Below, piece by piece: positions 9,807 to 20,683 of a stretch of 64,000 nucleotides of DNA. The translations under genes and the position numbers were made by a program. The notes under the pieces were generated by a model, which was given only the letters and a program-made list of their open reading frames with translations, did no database searches and was not told the DNA's origin. The DNA is taken from contig OZ237737.1 of NCBI GenBank assembly GCA_965178125.1, positions 186,001 through 250,000 on the forward strand, in the 5' to 3' direction. Within the stretch, counting starts at the first letter, position 1, and every line of letters starts with the position of its first letter. Source of the DNA: Bilabrum cf. latius. Its lineage: Eukaryota > Bigyra: Bicosoecida > Bigyra > Bicosoecida.

Positions 9807-12443
9807 ATGACTGATGACGATGAGTCCATCTTCCCCAGGGCCGATACTGATCGTGGCTACTCAATAGAGGCCGGGCCTCTCGTTTCAAGGCAAACGCTGC
9901 TTCTGCGGCCGGGAGACATCGTCATTCCGGTGTGCCACGAGGGCATGAATCGATCTCAAACCATGCACTGCCTAGCGGAAGCGCTCGCTCGCCTCTCGGC
10001 TGAAGCGTGGCCGGACCGCCCCAGGATCGCCGTGATGCCACCCCACGGGGCCGAGACAGGCTGCGACCCCCACACCGCCTACAAGGACCTGACTGAGGAG
10101 AACTACTTCGGGTACCTCTACTCGCCCATCAACCCGTCCAGTGACCCGGCCGAGTGGCAGCACAGGTGCCACCGGGCGGTCTTCGGCAGAGACAAGGTGG
10201 ACAGGTTCGGGCTCAAGGCGCTGAGAGGCTCTGGCCGCATCCGTTCCATCAACTACACGTACGATCCCGGCGTGCCCATCAGCATGGTGGAGCGCACGCG
10301 ACAGGCGCAGCGCTAGCACATGAACATAACTCTGTACAGCCCTGAGTGGCTGCGCGGGTGGGCCTACTAGCACGAGCCCGCGAGTGGGGAGGCGGGGGCT
10401 GCTGGAGGTGCTGCCGCGGGAGGCGCGAGCGGTGCTGGTGCTAGGGCTGGCGCTGCTACTGATGGCAAAGGTACCCGTCGCATCGTGTTTTTGTGTTTCA
10501 TGCGCGGCGGCCCGATCGTGATTCGGAGGCTGGTGGAGGCCTGCCAAGAGCGGGGGGCTGGCGCAGATAAAAAGCCTCTGTCTGGCGTGTGCGTGGCGTG
10601 TTTGCCACTGGGCGACAACATCTCGAGGGCGGGGGCAGAGCACAACGACGGGACGCCGGAGGCAAATGAAAGGCGGGGCAAGGGCAACCAGCTTGCGATC
10701 GAGAAGACACTGGAGCAGTACTCCCGGATCGTGCGCCCGCTGCTGCCAGCCGACGGCAACAGGGCCCGAGATGCGATATCTGCCCGGCTGCGGTCGCTGA
10801 GGGCGCCAGCCGAGCTGCAGCGGAAGGTCCTGCAAGCTATAGAGGAGCGTAAGCAAGCCATGGTCGCATGGGAGCGGGAGAGGGCCGAGATGCTTGACAG
10901 GCGCATGGAGGGTGCTGGTGCTGGTGCTGGTGCTGGTGCTGGTGCTGGTGCTGGTGCTGGTGCTGGTGAAGACGGCGGGCCGGATCTCGTAACCGCTGCC
11001 ATCCTCTAGGCGCAGCTGAAGGGCCTGCCCAACGTGAACAGTGTGAGCCCTGTGCTGGAGAAGCATACCATGGGTGCTCGCAGGAAGGCGTGGGCAGACC
11101 GTCGCAGGAAGGCGTGGGCAGACCGTCGGAGCAAGAAAACCCAGCTATCAGGCAAAGGACGGGCAACTCTCTGGGACAGGTCTTCTAATACAACAGCATC
11201 GATGCAGAGTGGTGGTGCGCACTCCTGGTCGATTGACAGCTATAGCATGCTGCATCAAGACGCAGCTGTCCGTCGCCGGGACCCCGCGGCGCCCAGCGAG
11301 GACCATGGTGTGCTAGACAATGGCAATGGGGAGGGTGAGGGCAAGGAGGACGACGACGAAGGACACACCGGCATGCCGGGCGGGTACGACAGCGGAGACG
11401 CAAACAAGGACGTGCCTAGGGCGCGGGGTGGGTCAGCGTCTTCAAGCAAGGTGGACAAGCCCGCACGGTCGAAGGCTGGGCAGGACCCTGTGGACGGGGG
11501 TACATACCCTCGGGAGGGCGGGAGTCGGTTCAGATCGAGAGGGGCCAGGCGGAGCAAAGAAGAGGAGATCTTCGACTGTGCTCGGGCTTGTGTTGCAGCT
11601 GAGGCCCGCTAGAACCAGGCACCATCAGCTCCTCTGCCGTCCGACTCCGACTCGCAGCAATCAGGCAAGCTTCGGCCCCGGCCCGGTGAGGATGCCGACG
11701 GTGACATCACCGTGGTGGGGGTGCCGAAGAAAAAGGAAGAGCCTTCCTGGGGACAGGACGAGACCGCAAGGGAGGGCGAGGGCGATGGCGGCGACGTTGC
11801 TGCAGGTGGCGCGGGTGATGGACAGGCTGACTTCGAACTAGAGAGTGCCAAGGCAACGTCTGCCCGCAGTCCGAAAGCAGCACCCAGCGGTCCTCCCGCT
11901 GCAGGCTCCGGGTCATTGCTAGCAGGAGCGGTACAGCCAGCAGTGTCGGAAACTAGGACGTAGGGATCGCAAGGTACGTCTGCTCTCCGTCAGGCTGGCA
12001 GTGGAATAGTATAGGGCCGCCATGAAGAAGAGCACGGCCAGGGCTCACTTGTATCGCATGAAGGTGCGTCCGGTGGGCACTGTAGATCTACTGCACACCG
12101 TGAGCGGGCAAGCTAGCCCCAGCGCTCGCTGTATGAACCCGCGGCGAATGTACCCGTTAGAACTGCCTCTAGCCCCTCACACGGGCATGATCGTTCGGCG
12201 AGCCGCGGCAACAAGGCAGGCGAGCCGCGGGGCGTGGAGCGGGCATCGTCATGGTCAACAAGGGATGCCACCTCCACTGGCAATCACATCGGCAGTGGTG
12301 AACTTCGCTCGGCGCCGGCGCCAGAGTCGGGGTTTGACGACAGCTCTGCTCAAGCGGGGGCATCCCGGGGTAGCGGCGCAGGGCATGCGAACGGAAGAAG
12401 CCAGGTGGGCGGTTTACGTAGCCCGAGGACCGGATTGTGGTGA
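9807..12443 (+). CDS. CX5R-motif phosphatase-like protein, copy A
   Basis: One continuous frame of 878 aa when TAG is Gln; in-frame TAG at 10314, 10368, 11007, 11610, 11961, 12012 and 12114. The stop is TGA at 12441-12443. Near residue 45 the segment IVIPVCHEGMNRSQTMH contains a C-x5-R-S phosphate-binding loop like that of cysteine phosphatases; the N-R-S ending most resembles low-molecular-weight PTP/SSU72 loops, but I cannot assign a family. A second conserved block (RRIVFLCFMRGGPIVIRRLV) follows, then a charged helix, a Gly-Ala repeat and a long hydrophilic, probably disordered tail with two adjacent KAWADRR-type repeats. About 0.95 kb is nearly identical to the inverted gene at 25872-27593. 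The catalytic acid is not identified, so activity is inferred only from the loop. The ATG at 9807 aligns with Met5 of copy B. Confidence 0.65.
9871..10817 (+). repeat. Inverted duplicated gene block, copy A
   Basis: From the GPLVSRQ codons to the APAEL codons this block matches 26576-27523 in reverse orientation at nearly every position. A handful of amino-acid differences cluster around the codons for ALRGSGRIRS. The two in-frame TAG codons at 10314 and 10368 are present in both copies. Boundaries are by eye. Confidence 0.85.
10911..10968 (+). repeat. GGTGCT hexanucleotide microsatellite in coding sequence
   Basis: About nine and a half tandem GGTGCT units encode an alternating Gly-Ala run in phosphatase-like copy A. 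Copy B has a longer, degenerate Gly-Ala tract at the equivalent place, so this segment changes length quickly. Confidence 0.9.
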
Positions 12444-12544
12444 CTCGGCTGTGGGCCTGCTTCAAGTTGCTGCTGCTAGACGCAGTCGATGCTTGATTCG
12501 AACTAGATCAATACACGCTCACGTTGGCTGCTCTCCGCCATGCA

Positions 12545-13622
12545 TCAGCGCTACATCCCTGTTGCACCACCACCACCACCACCACCACCGACGCTAACTC
12601 CATTCCCGCTGCACCAGAGCTGCTCCGGTACAGGCCTTCCCCCTCGCCTGGCAGCCAGCACTGCCTCGCCCACCGCCCCCCACACCCTGTCCTCCACCTG
12701 CTCCATGCTGCCCTCCGCGCGCACCACCCGCCACAGAGGGGCGCCGTCGGAGCCGAGCGCGCCCGCAGCGTCGTCCGCGTCCTTCAGCTCGGCGAATCTT
12801 CGGCGAACCTTCGCCTGCAGCTCCGTGGTCTCGTACCGCTCGCTCCCGAAGCCGCCGCGCTTCTCGGCCGCCGCGGGCGGAACTGTGAGGTAGGCCACTG
12901 CGTCTGGCTGGGGGAGACCTGCATCCGGGGCCCTACACCACTGGAGCGATTCATTCGACTAGAATCCGGGCTTGGCCGACGTGAAGGCCACCCCGCTGTA
13001 GACGTACCTATCGCACACCACCGTGGTACCGCTGTGCAGAGTTTCCTCGAGTTCAGATCTGCAGCATCGCGACGAAGGAGTTCGAGGTCGTAGCCACCAT
13101 TTAGCAATGCAATGAAGCGGGCAATAATGATCTCGGCATTGAGTTAGCCAGAGACTATGCTCTCACACTTTCTCCCAGCGGTTCGCCGAAAACAGCAGGT
13201 GCACTGCTTGGTCATCCAGCTCAGATGAGTTCTGCAGATAGGAGTTGATCATCTTGCCTATGGTGGTGGTTCTGTCTGCGGCGGAAGCGTTCATCGAGTA
13301 CAAGCACCATAGACTGGGAAGCACCAGTCAACTCTGGCCGCATTCGAATCGCCGTTGCTTCGAGGAGGGTCTCACCAGGAAACCTCCAAACAACCGCCTT
13401 CTTTCCGTCTTGGTTGAGCCTATCAACAAGTCTCTGGACTTGAGTTGTTTTTCCACACCTGTCTACCCCTTCGAGCACGATGAACGCGCCCCGACTGCGG
13501 GACTCTGGTTGCTTGCCAAGGGAGGAGCACGAAGAGAGCCCTCGCAAGTTACCAAACCCCAACGTCAGAGAGATGCCACATAATGCTGATGACATGATGT
13601 GTTTTTGTGCACGCCGCATCAT
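12545..13622 (-). CDS. DTYMK: Thymidylate (dTMP) kinase
   Basis: Phosphorylates dTMP to dTDP for DNA synthesis. Three exons: 13376-13622, 13167-13275 and 12545-13058, joined by GTGAGA donors with phases that agree, 289 aa. Exon 1 has the P-loop [15 protein letters not shown] and ends at WRFP. Exon 2 supplies [15 protein letters not shown] and [10 protein letters not shown]. Exon 3 supplies the catalytic [25 protein letters not shown] and the LID segment [10 protein letters not shown]. In-frame TAG at 12959-12961 (between GF and SNESLQWC) and at 12551-12553, three codons before TGA at 12545. The N-terminus from the ATG at 13622 adds about 45 residues rich in Arg, Ser and Leu, possibly an organelle targeting sequence; an internal ATG could give a shorter form. 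The 3' end converges on phosphatase-like copy A with a gap of about 100 bp. Confidence 0.93.
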
Positions 13623-13859
13623 GTTGTACGAGCGCAAGTGCAATTCGAGGGTTCGTCATTTTGGCTCCGGGAGGGCCTCGCTTGTTGCGCGGCGCCGCTT
13701 CCGCAGTGGCACGCTCGCTTCATAATCGGTTTCCTCTGCACCACAATTTCCACACCAGGCTAGGCTTACGCGAGCACGAACGCCCAAGTACAGACGTCAA
13801 ATCTGGTAAAGTTTGTGTACTAATAACGTCGCACAGCTTCCAGCCTCACATTGCCAGAA

Positions 13860-16800
13860 ATGGCCAACTCTCCAGGCTTGGTGCACAAAACGGCTAGAAC
13901 AGTCCTGGTGATTTCTGCTCTGATTCTTGCATCAGAGCGGAGTCTTGCCAGGGCGGCGGATGCAGAGATTGAAGAATGTGCCATTTCTTGCAAGGCCTGC
14001 GAGAATGGTGATGCCGACGTGAGTTTAAGTCCGAAAAGGCACCGAAGTCCAAGTTGTAGTCCCCTTTGCGCTCGTTTCGTCTTCATTCCGTCCGAGGACA
14101 TCCACACTCTGCGCCTCCTGGGTCATTGACCTGCTCACTGTGCGCGTTGTTGTGGTGTCGGTCGTGGGCGGTTCTAGCCGAGCGTGCAGCCACTGCACGT
14201 GCTCTCCTTTGCGCTCCGTGCGTTGCGCGCACATGTTGCATTGTCAGAAGTTCTTAAGGGTTATTGGATGCCTCTAAGCCGATACATTGGCTACCTAATG
14301 ATGTTTTTGTCGTATCATTCCCGTCGAAAGCCAAACTACGCCTGCTCAATGTCGATGCCTCGCAGCTGCTGGGCGGGCTCGTGCGAATCTCGCCCATGGG
14401 TGCCGGCCAGGTCTCCGCGGACCTAGGTTCCTACCGCTGGTTTGCAGAAACCTGCGACATCGACGACGACGCCTCCACCTGCAGCGTGGAGGTCGTGGTG
14501 GGCGACGACATCGACCCCGCCAACCCGGACTCTGTCGCTGCCTACGGCGCCGCAGTGGGCCTCTACAGCGGCGTGCTCATCGTGATGGCAGTGCTCACCC
14601 TCGTGTTTGCCCTCTTCCTATGCATCGGGCGCATATGCTGCGGGTGCTGCTGCAAGCCAACGAGCTGCGTGTGCCTCAGGTGCGGAGGCCCCGAGCCCAC
14701 GCTCCGGACGTGCTGCCTGGGGTTCAGGCGAAGCACCACAAAGGGCGATTTCGGGTACCCATGCGCCGAGCGAGTGGCTGCATTCGCCGGCATCACAATT
14801 ACCGTGCTGCTCCTCGGCGTATTTGCCATCCTGGGACAGACGCGCGGCAACCAGGCCTTCACGGATGCGACCATGTCGGTGGCACAGGCACCGGGAGGAC
14901 TCGCCCGGTCGCTGGCTCAGGTGGACGAGCCTGCCTTCGTGGCCTTCCTCTCCATCGGGAGCAACAACACCATCGGGTTTCTGAACGAGACCGCCGACCT
15001 GCTGTCCAGCACGGTCGACTTTACGTACACGGCCGGCCGCATGCAGTGCGTCCTAGACAAGGTGGACGACCTCACCGATGTGGCCGCGGTCCGCGCGCAG
15101 ATTGGCGCGCTGGAGGCCGCCGTGGGCGGGGTGGGGGACGGGATCCAGGGCATCGCGGACGCTGTGGACACCACTCGCGCGCAGATCGACCAGGTGGGCC
15201 TGGCCATCAACGACACGGCCGACACGATCCAAGCGGTGGGTGTGGCCCAGGCCAACACCACGGCGGCCCTCCAGGGCCTCGCCGCATCCGTCCGCCGCGC
15301 CGAGAGCGCCTCCCTGGCCGTGTCCAACTCAGGCACTCCCCCCGGCGCGGCCCAGGCCATGGCAAGCAGCGCGCAGGACGTGGGGAACAACTACCCCTCC
15401 GACGCCGACCTCCAGGGGGGCCAGCAGGGCATCAGCGACCTGCTTACCACGAACGACCTGAATGGGGACCAGGCGGCGCCCACCGCGGAAAGGGTCACGC
15501 TCCGGCAGCACCTGGCCTCTGCGAGAGATGACCTCAACGACATGGGGGACCCGAACGGCACGGCCAACGCCATCGTGGCCTTCAACGACGCCATCGACGA
15601 CTTCACGGCGGATGGGGGTGCGCTCGACGGCATCGTGAACGCCTTCAACCGCGTGAACGGGGCCCTGTCCCAGTTCCCCGCCAGCAGCGTGCTGGGAGAC
15701 AAGCTGGACGCCATCGAGAACAGCGTGAGCACCATCAGCGTGGCGGGAATCTCGAGCGAGCTGGCCTCGCTGGGGGCGGCGCTGGCGTCCTTCCCCTCTG
15801 TGGAGCCCACCATTCAGGAGCTCAACAAGATCTTCGTGCTTAGGGACATCGCGGGGTGCGTGGTGGACGCGGTGAACGAGCTGACCAACCTGAACGATAC
15901 CATTTTCGTGCTGCCGGACGAGATCGCCGACATCACCTCGCTGGCAGGCGACATCAACAGCACGCTGGCAGACGTGGGCGATACCATCAACGACGCGGCC
16001 ACGAGCCTTAGGGACGCGGAGGCCGAGATCGGGGGCTAGAACCTGACGCAGTACCAGCTGGACGTAGACAAGGCGCAGGTGGACCTCGAGTCGTCCCTTG
16101 CCGCCGTGAACCTGACCAAGGTGAGGGCCGACCTTGGCTCGGCCTCACAGGGCGCCACCGACGGTGTCAACGCCTCGCTGGTCAACGACGTGCTCGACCT
16201 CAAGAACACCCTGCTGTCAGCCAAGCTGGACAACAACACGGTGCAGGCCTACAGGTCGCTCTCGGCGGTCTGGAACCAGGCCGTGGCTGCGCTCACCGCG
16301 GAGCTGACCTTCTTCGATTCCTTCCACAAGGGAGTGTGCTCCTCCGACCCGACCATCCAGTGCGAGACCGACGCCGACTGCCCCTCGCCCGACACGTGCG
16401 ACGACCGGGGCACGAGGCACTGCACCGCCAGCCCGAGCACCACGTGCGCGGACAACAACGGATGCACCGCCCCCGACCAGTGCAACGTGGATCCAACACG
16501 CACCGGCGCGGTGAGCGGCCTGCTGAGCGGGCTGGAAAACAACCGGCCCGACACGACGGCCGTCTCCGCCGCCACGCAGGACGCCGAGGACCAGTTCTCC
16601 GGCGTCAGCTTCTCCGACTTGCAGTCGGACATCAACGGGACGATCGACTCAATCGAGTCCATTGACACGGCCTCGCTGACAACGGATCTGGATGGCGTGC
16701 GCGGGCAGACCGCCGCCCCCAGTCTGGCGAGCACTCGGGCCTCGCTCGTCGACGTGAACGCCACGGTGCAGGACGTGGATTTCGCATCGCAGCGGGAGGC

Positions 16801-18418
16801 GATCGACGACATGGACGAGCAGATCACGGACGTGAGAGAGAACCAGCTGGACCAGGCCAGGGACGTGATCGACTTTGTGGACGTGCTGCAGGAGCTGGTC
16901 GAGGAGAAGATCCCAGAGTATGCGGGCCGGCTGTCCGCCGCCCGCATGGGCGAGCTCAGGGAACAAGGGGGCCTCTCCGCTGTGTTCCTCGAGGTCATGC
17001 TAGTGGCGGACGACATGACCCGCACGCTTGCCAACAGGTCCTCGCTGCTGCCCATCGAGGAGCCCACCTCGCTGGCCAACGAGACGAGCTCCGTGACGGA
17101 GATCCTCGAGCTGTTCGACGATCCCGCTTATCTCGAGGCGGGCTCCGTGTACTTTCTGGCGACACTCGCGGACCGCGCGGTGGACGGGCTGGGCACGCCC
17201 CTGATCAACCACACGGACGCGCGCGCCAAGTACGTGCAGACGGACGCCAGCGGGGAGAACTACCCAGACGACGCGATGTGCCTGACAGACGCGTGCATCC
17301 GCAACGACAACGAGAGGTTCCACACGGAGCCGCTGGCCGACGGGCCCCTGGGGCTGCCTATCCCTCTGTCCAGGGAGACGCTCGTCTCCTTGCCCTACAT
17401 CATCGTGGCCATCTTCGCCATCGTGGGCCTGCTCGCGTGCCTGGCGCCCATCATGTGCGAGTCTCCCCAGTGGCAGAAGGTGCCTTCCGCGTGCTTCGCC
17501 GGCTGCTCCCTGGGCTTCGCCCCCTGCATGCTCATCTTCGGGGCTCTCTTCCTGCCGCTCGTGATGGTCTTCAGGGACACGTGCGCGGGCATGCCCAACG
17601 TGGCGCACCAGTACGTCAAGGTCAGCGGCCGGGGCCTGTGCGCGGGCACCCTCGACGGGGTGGGAGACGCCTCGCTCTGCAGCTCCAACGTGAGCCTGGG
17701 CCTGGGCGGGGACCCCATCCCTGTCACGTACCGCCCCCTTGACACCATCAGCGCGCTCTTCGATGGGTGCGACCCTGCGGAGGACCCGCTCCGGGAGACG
17801 TTCGCCGCCCTTGCTAGCGGCCTGAGCGACGCCGTGAGCTCGGCTGCCGACGAGATGCTGGAGGGCGACACCGGCTTCGAGCTGCGGGCCCCGATGCAGG
17901 CCATCCTCACGAGAGCTGCCCGGGGCCTGGGCGTGTCTGCGGGGCAGCTGGTGACGTCTCTGCACGAGGACGTGCTCCGCTGCGACAGGATGCACGGCAC
18001 GGTGGCGGGCTTCAAGGAGGCCCTGTGCTGCGAGGTGCTCGACTCTGTGTACTGGCTCGTCTCCCCCTGGATCCTCATGGGGCTGGTGCTCCTGTGCCTA
18101 GGGACCCCATGCGGGCTGCTAGCCCGCAAGCGCATCCCGTCGTCCATGTGGGGAACAGCGTACGACGAGGAGGCCGAGAGAGTCAAGGCCGCGCAGGCCG
18201 GGATCATCGGCCTCGGGGGGGGAGAGGGAGCAGGAGGTGGCAAGGGAGCGACCATCAACGTGAGCGTCAACAGCGTTGGAGGTGCAGAAGAGTTTGCTGT
18301 GAGGAACGGGGCGGCTCCCAGCCCCAGCGCGCCCCCGCCGTCCTCAGCCTCGACCGCTCCGGATGCGGATGGCAAGTCAATGTACGCAAACCCGACCTAC
18401 CCCGCCTCTAGGCAGTGA
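13860..18418 (+). CDS. Prominin-like five-span membrane glycoprotein
   Basis: Two exons: 13860-14018 encodes a signal peptide (hydrophobic VLVISALILAS) and ends at a GTGAGT donor. Exon 2 probably starts at 14279 after CTCTAAG, which keeps frame. The frame passes through TAG at 16037-16039 and ends at TGA, 1,432 aa. Topology by eye: luminal N-domain, TM1 about 143-171 followed by a Cys cluster (CIGRICCGCCC), TM2 about 220-241, an external loop of roughly 850 residues rich in Asp and Asn-X-Ser/Thr sites with a Cys-rich patch around residue 760, TM3 about 1089-1112, TM4 about 1128-1153, a second external loop of roughly 155 residues, TM5 about 1310-1333 and a cytoplasmic tail. This order and the Cys-rich patch after TM1 match prominins, which organise membrane protrusions and bind cholesterol. 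Sequence identity is not obvious, so this is a topology-based call. Confidence 0.65.
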
Positions 18419-18683
18419 GTGGCGAGGAGGTGCGGATGGGTTCGGCATTCAATGAGGTGTAGCTTTCTTGCCTTTGCAGCGCAGTAGCTGCTCGGGATCC
18501 GAAAGCGAGACCTGGGTCAGTCCGAGGTGAGTGGAGGGGAGGGGGGAGCACGTCGCTCTGCAGACAGGAAGCGGTTCATTGTTTAGTCGGCGCTTGATTG
18601 TCAAGGTGCCGCAAATGTGTCAGTTCGAACATTTTTCAGTTCTGTATAAACAACTTGTGTATTCTCTCCACTGAAAGCTCTTG

Positions 18684-19280
18684 TTATCTCTCTACGCTTG
18701 CCCCATCAGCACCACCCTCGGCGGGTGCTCTTGTAGGGGATGCCTCTTCGACTGGTGCAGCCGAATCAGTTCCCTTCTTTTGGATAACAGATCCAAACAA
18801 TGCCAACCGATACACAACCATTCTGCCATAAAAGTCACCAAGGCCCTTGAACACGAGCCGCATGCGGCCAACGGCAGCTTCGAAGGGGCCTACGGCGAGC
18901 ACCTGCTCGGTGGCCACCTCGGTCGGAAACACGGTACATCCAGGCAACCAGTCACTCTCATCCGCCAATGCAGCCTCTCCAGCGTCTGTAGATACCTACA
19001 ACTCAATTTCATTAGCACCAAATCCACCCTGGAACTGCACGTGCAAGTGTGTCGGAGCAGTGTGTCTTCGGAGGCGAATTTCAACCCAGTGTGACTCCCC
19101 TGCCTCCGATGACCAAGATCCCTCCGGTTTTGATGCATCTAGCGCTAGTTTTGGCCCGTGCTTCTTCTTGCTCCCCCCCAAGCAGGAGCTACAGCGAACT
19201 TTGATATCCTCAACTCTCGTCAACTCCACAGATATATCCTCACCGCGACCTCCGTCCACTCCACCTGAAGCAGATGCCAT
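18684..19280 (-). CDS. NR2C2AP: NR2C2AP (TRA16)-like single-domain beta-sandwich protein
   Basis: One exon, 198 aa, made of two frame-compatible pieces joined through TAG at 18996-18998 (EIEL-Gln-VSTDAG). It resembles the small NR2C2-associated protein family, which is essentially a lone discoidin/F5-8C-like domain: SHWVEIRLRR, HVQFQGGFGANEIEL, and near the end MRLVFKGLGDFYGRMVVYRL, matching the family's FQGGF and DFFGRVVIY blocks. The molecular role in protists is unknown; the human protein binds a nuclear receptor. The ATG is at 19278-19280. The stop is TAA at 18684-18686, one of the few TAA ends in the window. It is divergent from the next gene with about 150 bp between starts. Confidence 0.85.
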
Positions 19281-19432
19281 TGTTAACTACTCTCAATTCT
19301 TGCGTGGATGCTGTCCTTCCGTCCTTTGGCTGCAGAATAGCCAAATTCGATACCATTCTCCTTTGCGGAACCACTTTTTCGCGGCGCCGGCCTAGGCCCC
19401 AGAAAGGGCCCGCCGGCACTCATTGCCTAGCG
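19281..19432. promoter_or_regulatory. Putative bidirectional promoter (NR2C2AP / small membrane protein)
   Basis: The two start codons face away from each other across 152 bp, leaving room only for a shared promoter. I see no clear TATA box; the call rests on arrangement. Confidence 0.4.
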
Positions 19433-20427
19433 ATGGCTTCTTCAGGGGCATCTGCCGCGCCTGATGGTTCCGGGACCATGGCAACTATTAAGACATATGC
19501 TGTTGGTGACGGAAAGGGGAGGTAGTACTACGCTTGGCTGGGTGCCGCGTGGGGCCTGTCGACAGTGATGCTCTTCAACCTAATGAGGCGTAGACCAATG
19601 ATGTTCGGTGAGTACACGCTCATCAAGGCTGTTCCTTTCCGTATCATGTATTTGTTTCTTAGGGTTTCCCCTTTAGAGTAACCTTGCTTGCCTCTGCTTC
19701 GCCTGCTGCTGGTTGCGCAGAGCCTTGGATGCACGTTGGAGCTGTCACCGTGGTTAGTGCTGGGCTCTATCAGGTAGGTGCCGCCCTCGAAGACACTCGA
19801 AAGTATCAGGATAAAGAAAGTCGAGCGTATTTGCGAGCTCCGGAGTGGCTTGGCAAGGAGGAGGCGTGGAACGGGATCCGACTGGACGGTCGCGAGCAGG
19901 CCATGCGCCTCGCCGCAGTGAGAAAGGCCGTGGTCCACCTGGACGCGCAGGCCATCGAGGCTGGCGAGATGGAGAAGCCCGTGAGCTCCCGGCCCGCCGC
20001 GGGCGCCATGCAGGCCCTCCGCTCCATCCGCGCGCTGTCCCAGAAGTGCCGCGACGAGCTCAAGGCCGCCGCAGAGGCACAGGGCGAGGAGCTCCCCGAG
20101 AAGGTTAGGGTCTCGCCCGAGGACGAGGCGCGCGTGGCAGAGGCCGTGGCTCGATTGCTGCTGCAGGGCATCGGAGGGGAGGGCAGGGACGTGGGGCCGA
20201 GGGCGGTCCTGAGGCTGCAGGCAGCGGCCAAGGACACGGCCGGGTGGCTGCTGCGGCCGAGCGGGGACTCGGATTCCCACCCGCCGGGGTCTCTCTTGGC
20301 GGAGTAGCTTGATGGTCTTGCGGGTCACGAGGTGACGAATGACGTGGTGAGGGAGGTGGTGGCGGCGTGGAGCGCGGCGTGCGGCCTCTCGACCGAGCAG
20401 GCGATGGCCGCTGCGGGACGGCAGTGA
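19433..20427 (+). CDS. Hypothetical membrane protein with coiled-coil-like C-terminal half
   Basis: Two exons, 19433-19607 and 19721-20427, joined at GTGAGT/GCGCAG with matching phase, 293 aa. In-frame TAG at 19523-19525 and 20305-20307; stop TGA. I do not recognise the family. The N-terminal part has a membrane segment (YYAWLGAAWGLSTVMLFNLM) followed by RRR. The splice joins this to a second weakly hydrophobic stretch (MHVGAVTVVSAGLYQVGAAL). The remaining 200 residues are mainly charged Ala-rich helix (for example AVRKAVVHLDAQAIEAGEME). Positive residues directly after the first membrane segment suggest a cytosolic C-terminal domain. It could be an organelle outer-membrane or ER tail protein, but nothing in the sequence decides this. 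Confidence 0.7.
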
Positions 20428-20683
20428 GAGGAGCATGGCGCATTTGCGTGCATGCGGGAGCACAGGGGAGACTCAGGCGCTGCGACTGTCCTCGACAGGT
20501 GATTGTGATGCTTGTGTTGATGACCACAAGCGAGAACGCGTCGCATTCCTGCTGCACTCGACTGTCAGTCAGTCTCGGTTGCGCCACCGGACCTTGTCAT
20601 CATCACACTCAGCCAATGGGCGAGCGAATTTACCATTGCGATCCACCACAGCCGAGTCCATTGATCGCAATAGTGTTGCAGTT

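Noticed and set aside
14255-14257. In-frame TAA just upstream of the prominin-like exon 2, as possible evidence that UAA is also sense
   Set aside because: A splice acceptor at 14277-14278 places this TAA in the intron and keeps phase with exon 1.
18996-18998. Two separate small genes at 18684-18968 and 18996-19280
   Set aside because: They share a frame, are joined by one TAG and together make a single NR2C2AP-length domain with the family motifs split between them.
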